Below, one piece after another: positions 18,729 through 27,404 of a stretch of 64,000 bases of DNA (within the stretch, counting starts at the first letter, position 1; each line of letters opens with the position of its first letter). Under the pieces are notes generated by a model, which was not told the DNA's origin, made no database searches, and saw nothing but the letters and a program-made list of their open reading frames with translations. Source of the stretch: Vibrio aquaticus (GTDB lineage Bacteria; Pseudomonadota; Gammaproteobacteria; Enterobacterales; Vibrionaceae); contig NZ_RXZH01000002.1 in assembly GCF_003970385.1 (NCBI RefSeq), forward strand, positions 496,001 to 560,000, in the 5' to 3' direction. Both the position numbers and the translations under genes were made by a program.

Positions 18729-18754
18729 GCATTCATTAAACGAATACTTAAGTT

Positions 18755-19519
18755 ATGAAATTAGTTAAATCCAGCTTTGCACTTATTGTCGCAACGTATT
18801 CCTCAACGCTGATGGCAACAAGCCTAGACCAAGCGCAGAAAATTCAAAGTCAGACTCACTCATCTTCTGCATCTAGCCAAAAACGTATTGATGCAAGTGC
18901 AGAAAAAACGTTAGCACTGCAAGCTGAAATTGAACAACTCCAGGAAGAAGTGAAAAACCTCTCTGTTTACCGAGATCACTTAACGGCATTGGTGAACAGC
19001 CAAAATGCGGAAGTGGACAGTCTTGATCGTCAAATCGACCAGATTAAAGAAACCCGTCAAGGCATTGTACCTTTGATGTACCAAATGATTGATGGGTTAA
19101 TAGAGCATGTTGAACAAGACATGCCGATTAAAGCCGAACAGCGTCAGCAACGAGTCGAAAAGCTAGAGCAAATGATGACTCGAGCTGATGTCAGTGACGC
19201 AGAGAAATATCGCCGTATTCTCGAGGCTTACCAAATTGAACTGGATTACGGTACGAAACTTGGCCACTACCAAGGTCAAATTGTTGTGAATGGCGAGTCT
19301 TTGGAAACGGACGTTCTTTACCTAGGACGTCTTTCGTTGGTTGCACGAAGCCTAAACGGCACGCATTTTTGGTCGTGGAATCAAGCGAGTAACGCTTGGC
19401 AAGAGCTTGATGCATCGATGAAGACAGATATCGATAAAGCGTTCAGCATTGCCACCAAACAAAGTGCTCCAAGCCTAATTACGTTGCCAGTTTCTCTTAC
19501 TCAAGCGGAGAGCAATTAA
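18755..19519 (+). CDS. DUF3450 periplasmic coiled-coil protein of the TonB2 system
   Basis: This 254-residue protein has a signal peptide (MKLVKSSFALIVATYSSTLM, cleavage near MA-TS). A long coiled coil (about 40-100, with repeated QAEIEQLQEEVKNL-type heptads) is followed by a small domain with VNGESLETDVLYLGRLSL, typical of DUF3450. Proteins of this family head tonB2 clusters in vibrios. Its exact role is unsettled; it probably works in the periplasm with TtpC. The stop overlaps the ttpC ATG by one base. It is the first gene of a six-gene, tightly coupled operon behind a Fur box. Confidence 0.85.
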   Translation: MKLVKSSFALIVATYSSTLMATSLDQAQKIQSQTHSSSASSQKRIDASAEKTLALQAEIEQLQEEVKNLSVYRDHLTALVNSQNAEVDSLDRQIDQIKETRQGIVPLMYQMIDGLIEHVEQDMPIKAEQRQQRVEKLEQMMTRADVSDAEKYRRILEAYQIELDYGTKLGHYQGQIVVNGESLETDVLYLGRLSLVARSLNGTHFWSWNQASNAWQELDASMKTDIDKAFSIATKQSAPSLITLPVSLTQAESN

Positions 19520-20874
19520 TGAAAAAATTGATGATCTCCACGGCAATCGCTCTATCGATGTTAGCGCAACCTGTCTTTGCTGATGATCTCGTGTCGTTAT
19601 CGCAGCAAGAGTCGAAACAGCAACGCCAACATAACCAAGTTCGTGAGTCAGGCTTTAAGCAGACAGAAAAAGAGCTGTTAGCACTTAAAGCGGAGCTGGT
19701 AAGACAACGTAGTACCTTACAAGCCGAGAATGAAAAACTCGCAGCAACATTCAGTGAAAATGAAGACAGATTGGCTCGTCTTGAAGAAGATCTTCGTTTA
19801 GAAACGGGTAGCTTAGGTGAAGTCTTTGGCGTTGTTCGTCAAAATGCGAAAGAGTTAGATTCAGAGCTGCATGACTCTGTGACTGGCGCTGGAAAACAAA
19901 GTTTCCGTCAAGATCTTGAGCAAATTGTCGCGGCTACTCACTTGCCATCAATGAGCCAACTGACGGCGCTTTGGCAAGCAATGCAAGAGCAAATTGATGC
20001 CTCTGGTGAGTTTGAACAGACAGAGATCGTTCAGCTCAATGGTGACGGTAAAAGAGAAACGGTATCAGCGGTTAGATTAGGTTCATTCGCACTCGTGGGA
20101 GAGGCGGGCTACCTAAAATGGAATGGTTCGAAAGAGATCGCGACGCTATACCCAAAACAGCCAGAAAATGGACCGGTTAGTACCGAGTTAACGTCTCTAA
20201 CTCAAGGCGCTACACAGAATGTTGTTGTTGACCCATCTCGCGGCATCATGTTGGAACAACTTGCTTTAACACCAAGTGCTTGGGATAGACTCCAAGCGGG
20301 CGGCGCAGTGGGTAAAGTCATCATTGCGCTTCTATTGATTGGTTTAGCCATTTCACTGGTTCGCGGTTTGAGCTTGATGTCTGCGCGTCAAAAGATCAGT
20401 CGTCAACTTAAATCACCACAGACCCCAACCGACAATCCATTAGGTCGTGTGTTATCTGTGTACTCGAAAGATAAGTCACAAACCGTTGAAGCACTCGAGC
20501 TGCGACTCTTGGAAGCTGTGGTTGATGAGCAATCGAAACTTGAAAAAGGCTTATCAATGCTGAAGCTTCTTGCTGCGTTAGCGCCAATGCTTGGCTTGTT
20601 GGGTACGGTGACAGGCATGATCGAAACCTTCCAAGTGATTACTCAGTTTGGTAATGGTGACCCGAAAGTGATGGCTGGTGGTATCTCGATGGCACTTGTT
20701 ACTACGGTTCTCGGTTTGATTGCAGCAATGCCACTCCTATTAGCACACAACATTCTTAGCTCTCAAGCGGAGTCTATTCGCAACATTCTTGAAAAGCAGG
20801 GCATTGCTTTAGTGGCGCAGCAAGCAGAAAAAGCGATGGATTCTGAAAAAGCACCACTTGGGAATGCAGCGTAA
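19519..20874 (+). CDS. ttpC: TtpC-type MotA/TolQ/ExbB family subunit of TonB2
   Basis: This 451-residue protein has a signal peptide (MKKLMISTAIALSMLAQPVF, cleavage ADD), a periplasmic coiled coil (about 40-110) and a second domain, then three membrane segments in the C-terminal half (about 266-285, 350-375, 395-420). The ExbB/TolQ core is seen in LAALAPMLGLLGTVTGMIETF and GGISMALVTTVLGLIAAMP. TtpC is the fourth component known to be needed by the Vibrio TonB2 complex. It is translationally coupled to the genes on both sides by one-base overlaps. Confidence 0.9.
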   Translation: MKKLMISTAIALSMLAQPVFADDLVSLSQQESKQQRQHNQVRESGFKQTEKELLALKAELVRQRSTLQAENEKLAATFSENEDRLARLEEDLRLETGSLGEVFGVVRQNAKELDSELHDSVTGAGKQSFRQDLEQIVAATHLPSMSQLTALWQAMQEQIDASGEFEQTEIVQLNGDGKRETVSAVRLGSFALVGEAGYLKWNGSKEIATLYPKQPENGPVSTELTSLTQGATQNVVVDPSRGIMLEQLALTPSAWDRLQAGGAVGKVIIALLLIGLAISLVRGLSLMSARQKISRQLKSPQTPTDNPLGRVLSVYSKDKSQTVEALELRLLEAVVDEQSKLEKGLSMLKLLAALAPMLGLLGTVTGMIETFQVITQFGNGDPKVMAGGISMALVTTVLGLIAAMPLLLAHNILSSQAESIRNILEKQGIALVAQQAEKAMDSEKAPLGNAA

Positions 20875-21431
20875 TGGATTCTGTACTCTCCTTATTGCCT
20901 GAAGTGATTGCAGCCAGTTCGTGGGCTCTGTCACTTCAAGCATTTATGCAGCAAGGAGGACCAGTTCTTTGGTGGTTGTTGGCGGTTGTCTGTTTGTGCT
21001 GGTTACTCATCATAGAACGTATCGTCTTTCTGTGCTTTTCGTTCCCAAACCACCGACGTCAGTGGGTGCAAGCCTGGCAGCAGCGTGAAGAACAGCACTC
21101 GTGGTATGCACTTTCCATTCGTGATGGCTGGTTAAGTGAAGCGAATCTGTTGCTGACTCAGAACCTAAATATCATCAAGGTACTGGTTGCGATCTGCCCA
21201 ATGCTCGGTCTACTCGGCACGGTAACGGGAATGATCAGCGTGTTTGATGTGATGGCCGCCCAAGGCAGCAGCAATCCCAAGTTAATGGCCTCTGGCATTT
21301 CGTTAGCGACGCTGCCGACAATGGCGGGCATGGTTGCAGCGCTTACCGGTATGTTTTGTCATGCACGCTTGGTGAAAGTGTGCCAAAGACAAGAAGTTAA
21401 ATTAGAAAAATCTTTAAGGAGTCAACGATGA
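20874..21431 (+). CDS. exbB2: ExbB2 proton-channel subunit
   Basis: This 185-residue inner-membrane protein has three membrane segments (about 30-52, 100-125, 138-162) and the ExbB/MotA motif VAICPMLGLLGTVTGMISVF. With ExbD it forms the proton channel that energises TonB. It is shorter than E. coli ExbB (244), as usual for ExbB2. It overlaps ttpC by one base and exbD by four. Confidence 0.92.
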   Translation: MDSVLSLLPEVIAASSWALSLQAFMQQGGPVLWWLLAVVCLCWLLIIERIVFLCFSFPNHRRQWVQAWQQREEQHSWYALSIRDGWLSEANLLLTQNLNIIKVLVAICPMLGLLGTVTGMISVFDVMAAQGSSNPKLMASGISLATLPTMAGMVAALTGMFCHARLVKVCQRQEVKLEKSLRSQR

Positions 21432-21832
21432 GACTCGGTCGACGTCATTCTAAACAAGACGAAGCGCAAATTGATCTTACCTCGATGCTAGATATCGTCT
21501 TTATCATGTTGATCTTTTTTATCGTAACCAGTTCTTTTGTTCGTGAATCTGGCGTTGAGGTCAATCGACCAACAGCCAGCAATGTGGTTAGCCAAAAAGA
21601 AGCCGGTATTTTCGTTGCGGTAACATCATCAAACGATATCTACATTGATAAACGCATGGTCGATGTTGAGCGTGTTCAAGCCACGTTGGAACACCTCCTA
21701 CTGGATAAGCCTGATGCCTCACTAGTTATCCAAGCTGATGAGCACGCTTACAGCGGTACCGTGGTAAAAGTCATGGATGCGGCCAAAGGCGCTGGTGTTA
21801 AGAACATCGCGCTCGCAGCGGAGAAGATCTAG
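21428..21832 (+). CDS. exbD2: ExbD2 proton-channel subunit
   Basis: This 134-residue protein has one N-terminal membrane helix (about 18-40) and a periplasmic domain. The segment IDLTSMLDIVFIMLIFFIVTS carries the conserved proton-path aspartate (Asp23) of ExbD/TolR. AAGGAG precedes the ATG. It overlaps exbB2 by four bases and tonB2 by one. Confidence 0.93.
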   Translation: MRLGRRHSKQDEAQIDLTSMLDIVFIMLIFFIVTSSFVRESGVEVNRPTASNVVSQKEAGIFVAVTSSNDIYIDKRMVDVERVQATLEHLLLDKPDASLVIQADEHAYSGTVVKVMDAAKGAGVKNIALAAEKI

Positions 21833-22449
21833 TGCGTCGTTTATTGATCGCAATGCCAATAGCGGTGTTATTGGCAGTCGCTACATTCAGCTTGATGGCT
21901 TGGATGGTGGATGCCGGTCATCGCCGAGCGCCCGAATCGCAAGCGCCACTGAGCTTCAATATGGTGATGGTTGAGAACGAGCAAGACGTGCAAAGAAGGC
22001 AGCGCTCTGTACCAGAACAGCCAGAACCTCCTCAAGTTCCAGATCAAGCGCCAACGCAAAGTGTTGAAACCGCCTTGACGCAAGTTACCTCAATGTCGCA
22101 TTCTCCACTAAGCTTGGATACCGCGATCTCAGGAATTGCGATTAATGCACCGACATTCAGTGATTTTGGTGGTAGCCAACAGGCTATGCCGCTGTACCGA
22201 GTTGAACCTCGTTATCCGGCTAAGGCGCTAAAACGCGGGGCAGAGGGCTATGTAGTGATGAAGTTTACGATTGGTCCTACGGGTAAACCAACCGATATTG
22301 AAGTGTTGGAAGCGAAGCCTAAACGCATGTTTGAACGTGAAGCCGTACGCGCATTGAAGAAGTGGAAGTACCAACCACAAGTTGTGGATGGGAAGGCAAT
22401 GGCTCAACTGGGTCAAACGGTGAAACTGGAGTTTAAATTAGCACAATGA
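21832..22449 (+). CDS. tonB2: TonB2 energy transducer
   Basis: This 205-residue protein has one N-terminal membrane helix (about 4-25), a short Pro/Glu-rich spacer (PEQPEPPQVPDQAP) and a TonB C-terminal domain with YRVEPRYPAKALKRGAEGYV and VRALKKWKYQP. The spacer is short compared with TonB1. It starts with GTG at 21832, overlapping the exbD stop. It couples proton-motive force to outer-membrane receptors such as the one upstream. Confidence 0.93.
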   Translation: MRRLLIAMPIAVLLAVATFSLMAWMVDAGHRRAPESQAPLSFNMVMVENEQDVQRRQRSVPEQPEPPQVPDQAPTQSVETALTQVTSMSHSPLSLDTAISGIAINAPTFSDFGGSQQAMPLYRVEPRYPAKALKRGAEGYVVMKFTIGPTGKPTDIEVLEAKPKRMFEREAVRALKKWKYQPQVVDGKAMAQLGQTVKLEFKLAQ

Positions 22450-23615
22450 TCAAACGATTAATGACGTTGGCAGTGCTGTTTGTTTCTGCAACAGTACACG
22501 CTGAACAATTGAGTCAATACACAGCGATACGCGTTCAGAAAGCGAATGAAATGGCGCAAAATGAACAGGTAAAACAAGCGATCGCTTTACTCAAAGAAAC
22601 CGAAACCAGTCGCAGTTATGACCAAGCGTTTATCGCCAGAATGTTAGGCGTTTTTCATTGGCAGAATGGGCAAGAGGCGCTTGCGATTCGTCATTTAGAG
22701 CAAGCGGTGTCGAGCGGATTACTGCAAGATGAGCAAGCTTGGCTTACTCAGAGAATGTTGGCGGACCTCTACCTCAATCAGCAACAGTTCAAATCAGCGC
22801 TGAAGCATTACTATGCATTAAGCTCAAACTCATTGGCAAAAGAAAAGTCGAAAGACCTTTGGTTGCGTATTGCTCAAGCTCATTACCAACTTAGCGAGTG
22901 GTCAAAAGTGATTGCAGCGGCAAACAAAGCCTTAGGTGACCAATCGATAGAGCGATTACAGCCGTTATCGCTTAAGTTAGCGTCTCAGCTTCAGTTAGAG
23001 CAGTGGCGACAAGCAATCCCAACAATTAAGCTGCTTATTGAACTTCAGCCTTCTCAAACAAACTGGTGGCGTCAATTAGTCGGTTTACAACTAAGAATTG
23101 GCCAAGACTCGGCTGCGCTCGATACGCTATCTCTAGCTAAGTTAAAAGGGCTGGAGCTTAGCCAAAGCGACCTAAGAATGCTCGCGCAGCTTTACGCGAA
23201 AAAAGGGATCCCAGAGAGAGCCGCGCTTCAAATCAGCCAATTGGAGGGGGCGGGTCAGGATGCTGCGCTGTTGGTTGAACAAGCCACCTATTGGCAAGCA
23301 GCGAAAGAGTGGGAGACGGCAATCTCAATTTGGCAGCAAGCGGCTAAACATGAATCTAAATATCTCTGGAATGTCGCTCAGCTAATGGTGCAACAAGGGC
23401 ATTATCAGGAATCGCTAGTGGTACTGAATAAGGTGAAAGGCAGAAAAGCGGACGTGGCTTTAGCCAAAACCAGAGCCTTCTACAAACTCTATCAGTTAGA
23501 GAATGCGTTGATTGAAGCCAAACGCGCCGATGCAGCGCAACCTTCAAATCAAGCGAAGAGCTGGATTAAGTATTTGTCTCAGTTACGCAAAGTGAACGCA
23601 GAATCAACAAGCTAA
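22446..23615 (+). CDS. Periplasmic TPR protein of the TonB2 operon
   Basis: This 389-residue protein has a signal peptide (MIKRLMTLAVLFVSATVHAE) and then TPR-like helical pairs through most of its length (for example ARMLGVFHWQNGQEALAIRH, WLRIAQAHYQLSEWSKVIAA). It is the last gene of the operon, with a four-base overlap with tonB2 and a terminator two bases after the stop. A TPR gene follows tonB2 in other vibrios; its job is not settled, perhaps scaffolding the complex. Confidence 0.87.
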   Translation: MIKRLMTLAVLFVSATVHAEQLSQYTAIRVQKANEMAQNEQVKQAIALLKETETSRSYDQAFIARMLGVFHWQNGQEALAIRHLEQAVSSGLLQDEQAWLTQRMLADLYLNQQQFKSALKHYYALSSNSLAKEKSKDLWLRIAQAHYQLSEWSKVIAAANKALGDQSIERLQPLSLKLASQLQLEQWRQAIPTIKLLIELQPSQTNWWRQLVGLQLRIGQDSAALDTLSLAKLKGLELSQSDLRMLAQLYAKKGIPERAALQISQLEGAGQDAALLVEQATYWQAAKEWETAISIWQQAAKHESKYLWNVAQLMVQQGHYQESLVVLNKVKGRKADVALAKTRAFYKLYQLENALIEAKRADAAQPSNQAKSWIKYLSQLRKVNAESTS

Positions 23616-23616
23616 T

Positions 23617-23646
23617 AAAAAGGGAAGCGATTAAGCTTCCCTTTTT
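23617..23646. terminator. Bidirectional terminator after the tonB2 operon
   Basis: AAAAAGGGAAGC and GCTTCCCTTTTT form a 12-bp perfect stem around GATTAA. Both strands end in T runs, so it serves the operon and the small gene on the minus strand. Confidence 0.9.
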
Positions 23647-23651
23647 GATGC

Positions 23652-23876
23652 TTATTTTAAGCTAGAACACACAAACTCCGCGCGCCAAAGCAGCGTTTGC
23701 GAGGAGTTCATATTGTGCAGTAACTCTTGGCCCGATAATTGAGGAAATGCATGCAAAACAGCCACATCTTCTCCTTTACCAAGCTTTTGGTACGCTCTGA
23801 TGTGCGTGAACGTACTCGATAGATTATTTGATAGCATATTCTTTGATATGCAGATCCCAAAAACATCCCGTTTCAT
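23652..23876 (-). CDS. Hypothetical small protein
   Basis: This is a 74-residue reading frame starting MKRDVFGICISKNMLSNNLS. AGGGA lies nine bases before the ATG, and the bidirectional terminator directly after its stop supports it as a gene. There is no signal peptide or membrane segment. I do not recognise the family. Confidence 0.5.
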   Translation of the reverse strand: MKRDVFGICISKNMLSNNLSSTFTHIRAYQKLGKGEDVAVLHAFPQLSGQELLHNMNSSQTLLWRAEFVCSSLK

Positions 23877-24209
23877 CGTCTTTCCCTTTCGCCAGTGCCT
23901 GTTGTTTTAATCTCTGTTAAGACACTTAAAAACCTAACCACACATTGTAGTGCTCAATAATTATACGAAACAAAACGCACTATTGGGTAAAAAATAACCT
24001 AAAAATCGTATGATCTAAGTCAACTATTCCACTGGTTTTATATTTAGATTTTTTGCATAGTTCTAAAAACAAGCAGTTAGCTGATTGTTGGTTAAGCCAC
24101 TATAAGAGGTTTCTATCAATTATTGCCCCTCGCTATCACAAATCAACGCTTCTCTCGTTCATGAAATTGTTATTCAGATGTTATCTTGTAAGCGCTACAA
24201 GGAGTCGTT
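23877..24209. other. Gene-free divergent control region
   Basis: This is an AT-rich gap of about 330 bases between the small minus-strand gene and the kinase gene. An open frame from 24053 has no ribosome-binding site and runs into the kinase in another frame. I see no clear operator; CGTATGATCTAAGTCAAC near 24008 is at best a weak CRP-like match. Confidence 0.5.
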
Positions 24210-25829
24210 ATGAAATGGAGTCGTATCAGCTTTCGACATCGAATGCTGATTATCATGACCTTATCTGGGTTGATTGAGTTACTGTTGTTAGTTGCAGCGG
24301 GCTTTGTATACGTCAAATATGCTCAAGAAGACGAGATGGGGAATAAGGCGCTCGGAGTCGCTTCATTTCTTGCGAAATCACCTTATGTCATCGAGATGAT
24401 AGAAAACGGTGTGTCAGACGAGTCTCAGCAGCGTTACCGGAATCTCACCACTCTTATTGGCGCCACATTCATTGTTATTGGCGATCATAAAGGGATACGT
24501 TTAGTTCACCCCATAGATGAGCGGGTAGGTAAGCCAATGAAGGGCGGTGACAACCACCGCGCTTTGATTAATGGCGAAGCATACATCTCGGTAGCCAAAG
24601 GTTCTTTAGGCTATTCTGTCCGAGGAAAATCAGCCGTTCTAAATGCCAATGGAGAGATCATTGGTGTAGTTTCAGTTGGTTATTTGATTGACCGGCTTCA
24701 AGATAGAATCGAACCATTTCTCATTTATCTTCTTGGCATGGCACTGCTTGTTGTTGCGGCGAATGGCGTTGTTTCTAGCTATGCATCACACCGTTTTCAG
24801 CGTGAGATCCTTGGCTTTGAACCTGAGGAAATTGGGCGTTTTTATGTGGAACTTGACGTTACCCTTGAAACATTAAAAGAGGGCATCATCACCATTGATG
24901 AAGGCGGCAAATTACGCGCTATTAATAAGAGTGCGTGTCAGATTTTAGGGTTGGTCAAATCGGAATGTATAAACCGACCGCTCAGCGACGTCTTACCCGA
25001 AAGTGATTTACATACGGTGATCGAAACTGCTCGAACCGATCACGATATTAATTTGTATCTGAATGATAAACGTCTCATCGCGAACAGAAGCCCGATCATC
25101 GTCAATGACAAAGTGGTTGGGGCGGTATCGAGCTTCCGTCTAAGGGACGATCTCACTGAACTGACAGAACAGCTAGCGAAAACCAAAGAATACGCAGAGA
25201 TGCTGCGCTCTCAAACCCACGAACACCGCAATAAACTCAACACGATCAGCGGAATGGTACAAATGGGGGAGCTGGATGCCGTGCAGTATTTAATTGGTCA
25301 AGAAACGGCGCATTACCAAGCACTTATTGAGTTCTTGCGAGAGACCATTAAAGAGCCCCTTATAGCAGGCATGTTACTCGGTAAAACTGAAAGAGCACGT
25401 GAACTCGGCTTAGTATTGGTGGTAGAGGAAGGTTCTCGACTTGAGCCGTTGCCGAACCGAATCAACCCAGAAGACTTAGTGACGATTTTAGGCAACCTGA
25501 TTGATAATGCCTTTGATGCGACAAGAGAAGCGATTCGCCTTGAACCGCTACTTTCCCCTAATAGACGGACCATTGAAGTGTCGATCAGCGACTTTGGCAA
25601 CGAAGTGATTTTAGAAGTGAATGACCAAGGGTGCGGTCTACCTAATACCCTAAGTACACAAGCGTTGGTCACACGAGGCGTTTCAAGTAAAGATAGCCAA
25701 ACAAGGGGTGTTGGACTCTATTTAGTCAGTGAACTGGCGATTCGCTATCATGGCGAACTTGAAATGCTAAACAATAAGCAACATGGAGCAAGGATGACAG
25801 TTTATTTACCGAAGGAAGAGCAACGATGA
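24210..25829 (+). CDS. DcuS/CitA-type sensor histidine kinase
   Basis: This 539-residue membrane kinase has TM1 at about 12-36, a periplasmic PAS-like (sCache) domain (about 37-172) with GDHKGIRLVHPIDERVGKPM and GVVSVGYLI, TM2 at about 173-195, a cytoplasmic PAS (about 210-325), then the CitA/DcuS kinase core. The phospho-acceptor motif is HEHRNKL with His337. The N box is NLIDNAFDAT, and the G boxes are DQGCGL and RGVGLYLV. The periplasmic motif is that of C4-dicarboxylate or citrate sensors, so a carboxylate ligand is a fair inference. AAGGAG precedes the ATG. It overlaps the regulator gene by four bases. Confidence 0.9.
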   Translation: MKWSRISFRHRMLIIMTLSGLIELLLLVAAGFVYVKYAQEDEMGNKALGVASFLAKSPYVIEMIENGVSDESQQRYRNLTTLIGATFIVIGDHKGIRLVHPIDERVGKPMKGGDNHRALINGEAYISVAKGSLGYSVRGKSAVLNANGEIIGVVSVGYLIDRLQDRIEPFLIYLLGMALLVVAANGVVSSYASHRFQREILGFEPEEIGRFYVELDVTLETLKEGIITIDEGGKLRAINKSACQILGLVKSECINRPLSDVLPESDLHTVIETARTDHDINLYLNDKRLIANRSPIIVNDKVVGAVSSFRLRDDLTELTEQLAKTKEYAEMLRSQTHEHRNKLNTISGMVQMGELDAVQYLIGQETAHYQALIEFLRETIKEPLIAGMLLGKTERARELGLVLVVEEGSRLEPLPNRINPEDLVTILGNLIDNAFDATREAIRLEPLLSPNRRTIEVSISDFGNEVILEVNDQGCGLPNTLSTQALVTRGVSSKDSQTRGVGLYLVSELAIRYHGELEMLNNKQHGARMTVYLPKEEQR

Positions 25830-26509
25830 CCGAGTTAACCCGCATCATGATTGTTGAGGATGATTTGGCGATTGCTCAGTTGCATCAACGTTATTTAGAG
25901 CAAATGGACAGTTATGAAGTGATTGGTATTGCAACCACGAAGCAAGAAGCCAGCCTTCAGCTCGATATTCTCAAGCCGGACTTATTGCTACTTGATGTCT
26001 ATTTGCCCGATGGCACTGGCCTAGAGATTTTGCACCAACTTCGCTCAGATCATATTGGCTGTGACGTGATATTGATTACTGCTGCCCGAGATGTAGAAAC
26101 ACTTCAACAAGCTATGCGCGGCGGTGTGGTCGATTACTTATTAAAGCCCGTGGTGTTCCCAAGATTAGAAGCGGCATTAACGAAGTACATTTCTCAGAAG
26201 CATCAGTTTGATCATACCGACGGCTTAGACCAAAACATGGTCGACAAAATGATGCAATCACCAGTGAGCAGTGATCCCGTTAAAAATCGACTGCCAAAGG
26301 GCATTGATGGGGTCACTCTCGATAAAATTAAAGCTTTGTTCAATGGAACGACTTTACTGACTGCCGATGAAGCGGGGGAGTTGATAGGCGCGAGTCGAAC
26401 CACTGCCCGCCGTTATCTAGAGTATTTAATTAGTACAGGAGAGCTAGAAGCCGATCTAAACTATGGAACGGTGGGCAGGCCAGAGCGCACTTACAAAAAA
26501 GCGCAGTAA
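25826..26509 (+). CDS. CitB/DcuR-type response regulator
   Basis: This 227-residue protein has a receiver domain (EDD at 11-13, phospho-acceptor Asp57 in LLLLDVYLPDG, Lys in LLKPV), a linker, and a C-terminal helix-turn-helix (LTADEAGELIGASRTTARRYL), as in the CitB/DcuR/DpiA family. It pairs with the kinase upstream, with which it is translationally coupled. Targets are unknown; the two binding-protein genes that follow on the same strand are candidates. Confidence 0.9.
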   Translation: MTELTRIMIVEDDLAIAQLHQRYLEQMDSYEVIGIATTKQEASLQLDILKPDLLLLDVYLPDGTGLEILHQLRSDHIGCDVILITAARDVETLQQAMRGGVVDYLLKPVVFPRLEAALTKYISQKHQFDHTDGLDQNMVDKMMQSPVSSDPVKNRLPKGIDGVTLDKIKALFNGTTLLTADEAGELIGASRTTARRYLEYLISTGELEADLNYGTVGRPERTYKKAQ

Positions 26510-26589
26510 ACGATAAAAAGCCGCCTAAATTTGCCGTAAGGCACGACAAAATCTCTCGCTGACGTCACGTTTCTAGACGTAAATGAGAT

Positions 26590-26634
26590 CGACCTCTACA
26601 TTTATATAAAGCCATACACACCATGTAGAGGTCG
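26590..26634 (+). promoter_or_regulatory. 12-bp inverted repeat enclosing the ribosome-binding site of the next gene
   Basis: CGACCTCTACAT (26590-26601) and ATGTAGAGGTCG (26623-26634) are perfectly complementary with a 21-base loop. The right arm contains AGAGG, the only Shine-Dalgarno for the ATG at 26638, so the hairpin in RNA would hide it. As DNA it could equally be an operator. Confidence 0.7.
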
Positions 26635-26637
26635 TCT

Positions 26638-27396
26638 ATGCGACTTTTTATTTATTTACTCGTTAGCTTTGCAGTATTAGCTCAGACTGCACGAGCGGTT
26701 CAAATTAATGAGCTAACCTACCTAACTGAACAGTATCCCCCTTATAATTTTGAAGAGGAAGGGAGCCTCCAAGGGATTGCAGTGGATGTACTCACCGCGG
26801 TTGGAGAGCAAGTTCAAAGCACCATTTCGCGTGACAAGATTCAAGTGCAGCCTTGGCCTAGAGCTTATCGTTCAGCGCTGATCAAAACCAATACCGTTTT
26901 ATTCTCTACAACGCGTACCCAGCTCAGAGAGCATATCTTCCAATGGGCCGGTCCAATTACCTCGACCAGAATCGTTGTACTGGCGAAAAAATCTCAGCAG
27001 ATTCAAATTGAGCATTCTATGGCGTTAGCGCAATACCGGATAGGCGTTATTCGTGATGACGTAGGAGAACAGTTATTGCTTGAGCTCGGTGTACCAAGAG
27101 ACTCGATGGTTGAAAGCTCGGTGCCAGAAACTCTCGCAAACCAGATGATCAAAGACCGTATTGACCTATGGGCTTACGAGGAGAACGTTGCGAAATGGTG
27201 GTTGAAGAAAGCAGGGCAAAATACGGATGATTACGAGGTGGTTTACGTATTAAATGAAGGCGAACTCTATTTTGCCTTCAATTTGGAAGTGGACAGTCGT
27301 TTAGTTGGAGAATTTCAGCGAGCGCTTGATGAGTTAAAAGTCACAGAAGATGGCACCGCAAGCCCATTTGAGCGCATTATTTCAAAATATCGGTAA
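26638..27396 (+). CDS. Periplasmic solute-binding protein, family 3 type
   Basis: This 252-residue secreted protein has a signal peptide (MRLFIYLLVSFAVLAQTARA) and the SBP_bac_3 pattern YLTEQYPPYNFEEEGSLQGIAVDVL (written in parts: YLTEQYPPYNF, then GIAVDVL), with WPRAYRSAL and RIGVIRDDVGEQLL later. Stand-alone proteins of this kind are common in vibrios without ABC partners and may act as sensors. None of the neighbouring genes is a permease or ATPase. The ribosome-binding site is inside the inverted repeat at 26590-26634. The next gene starts nine bases after its stop. Confidence 0.85.
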   Translation: MRLFIYLLVSFAVLAQTARAVQINELTYLTEQYPPYNFEEEGSLQGIAVDVLTAVGEQVQSTISRDKIQVQPWPRAYRSALIKTNTVLFSTTRTQLREHIFQWAGPITSTRIVVLAKKSQQIQIEHSMALAQYRIGVIRDDVGEQLLLELGVPRDSMVESSVPETLANQMIKDRIDLWAYEENVAKWWLKKAGQNTDDYEVVYVLNEGELYFAFNLEVDSRLVGEFQRALDELKVTEDGTASPFERIISKYR

Positions 27397-27404
27397 GGTG
27401 AACT

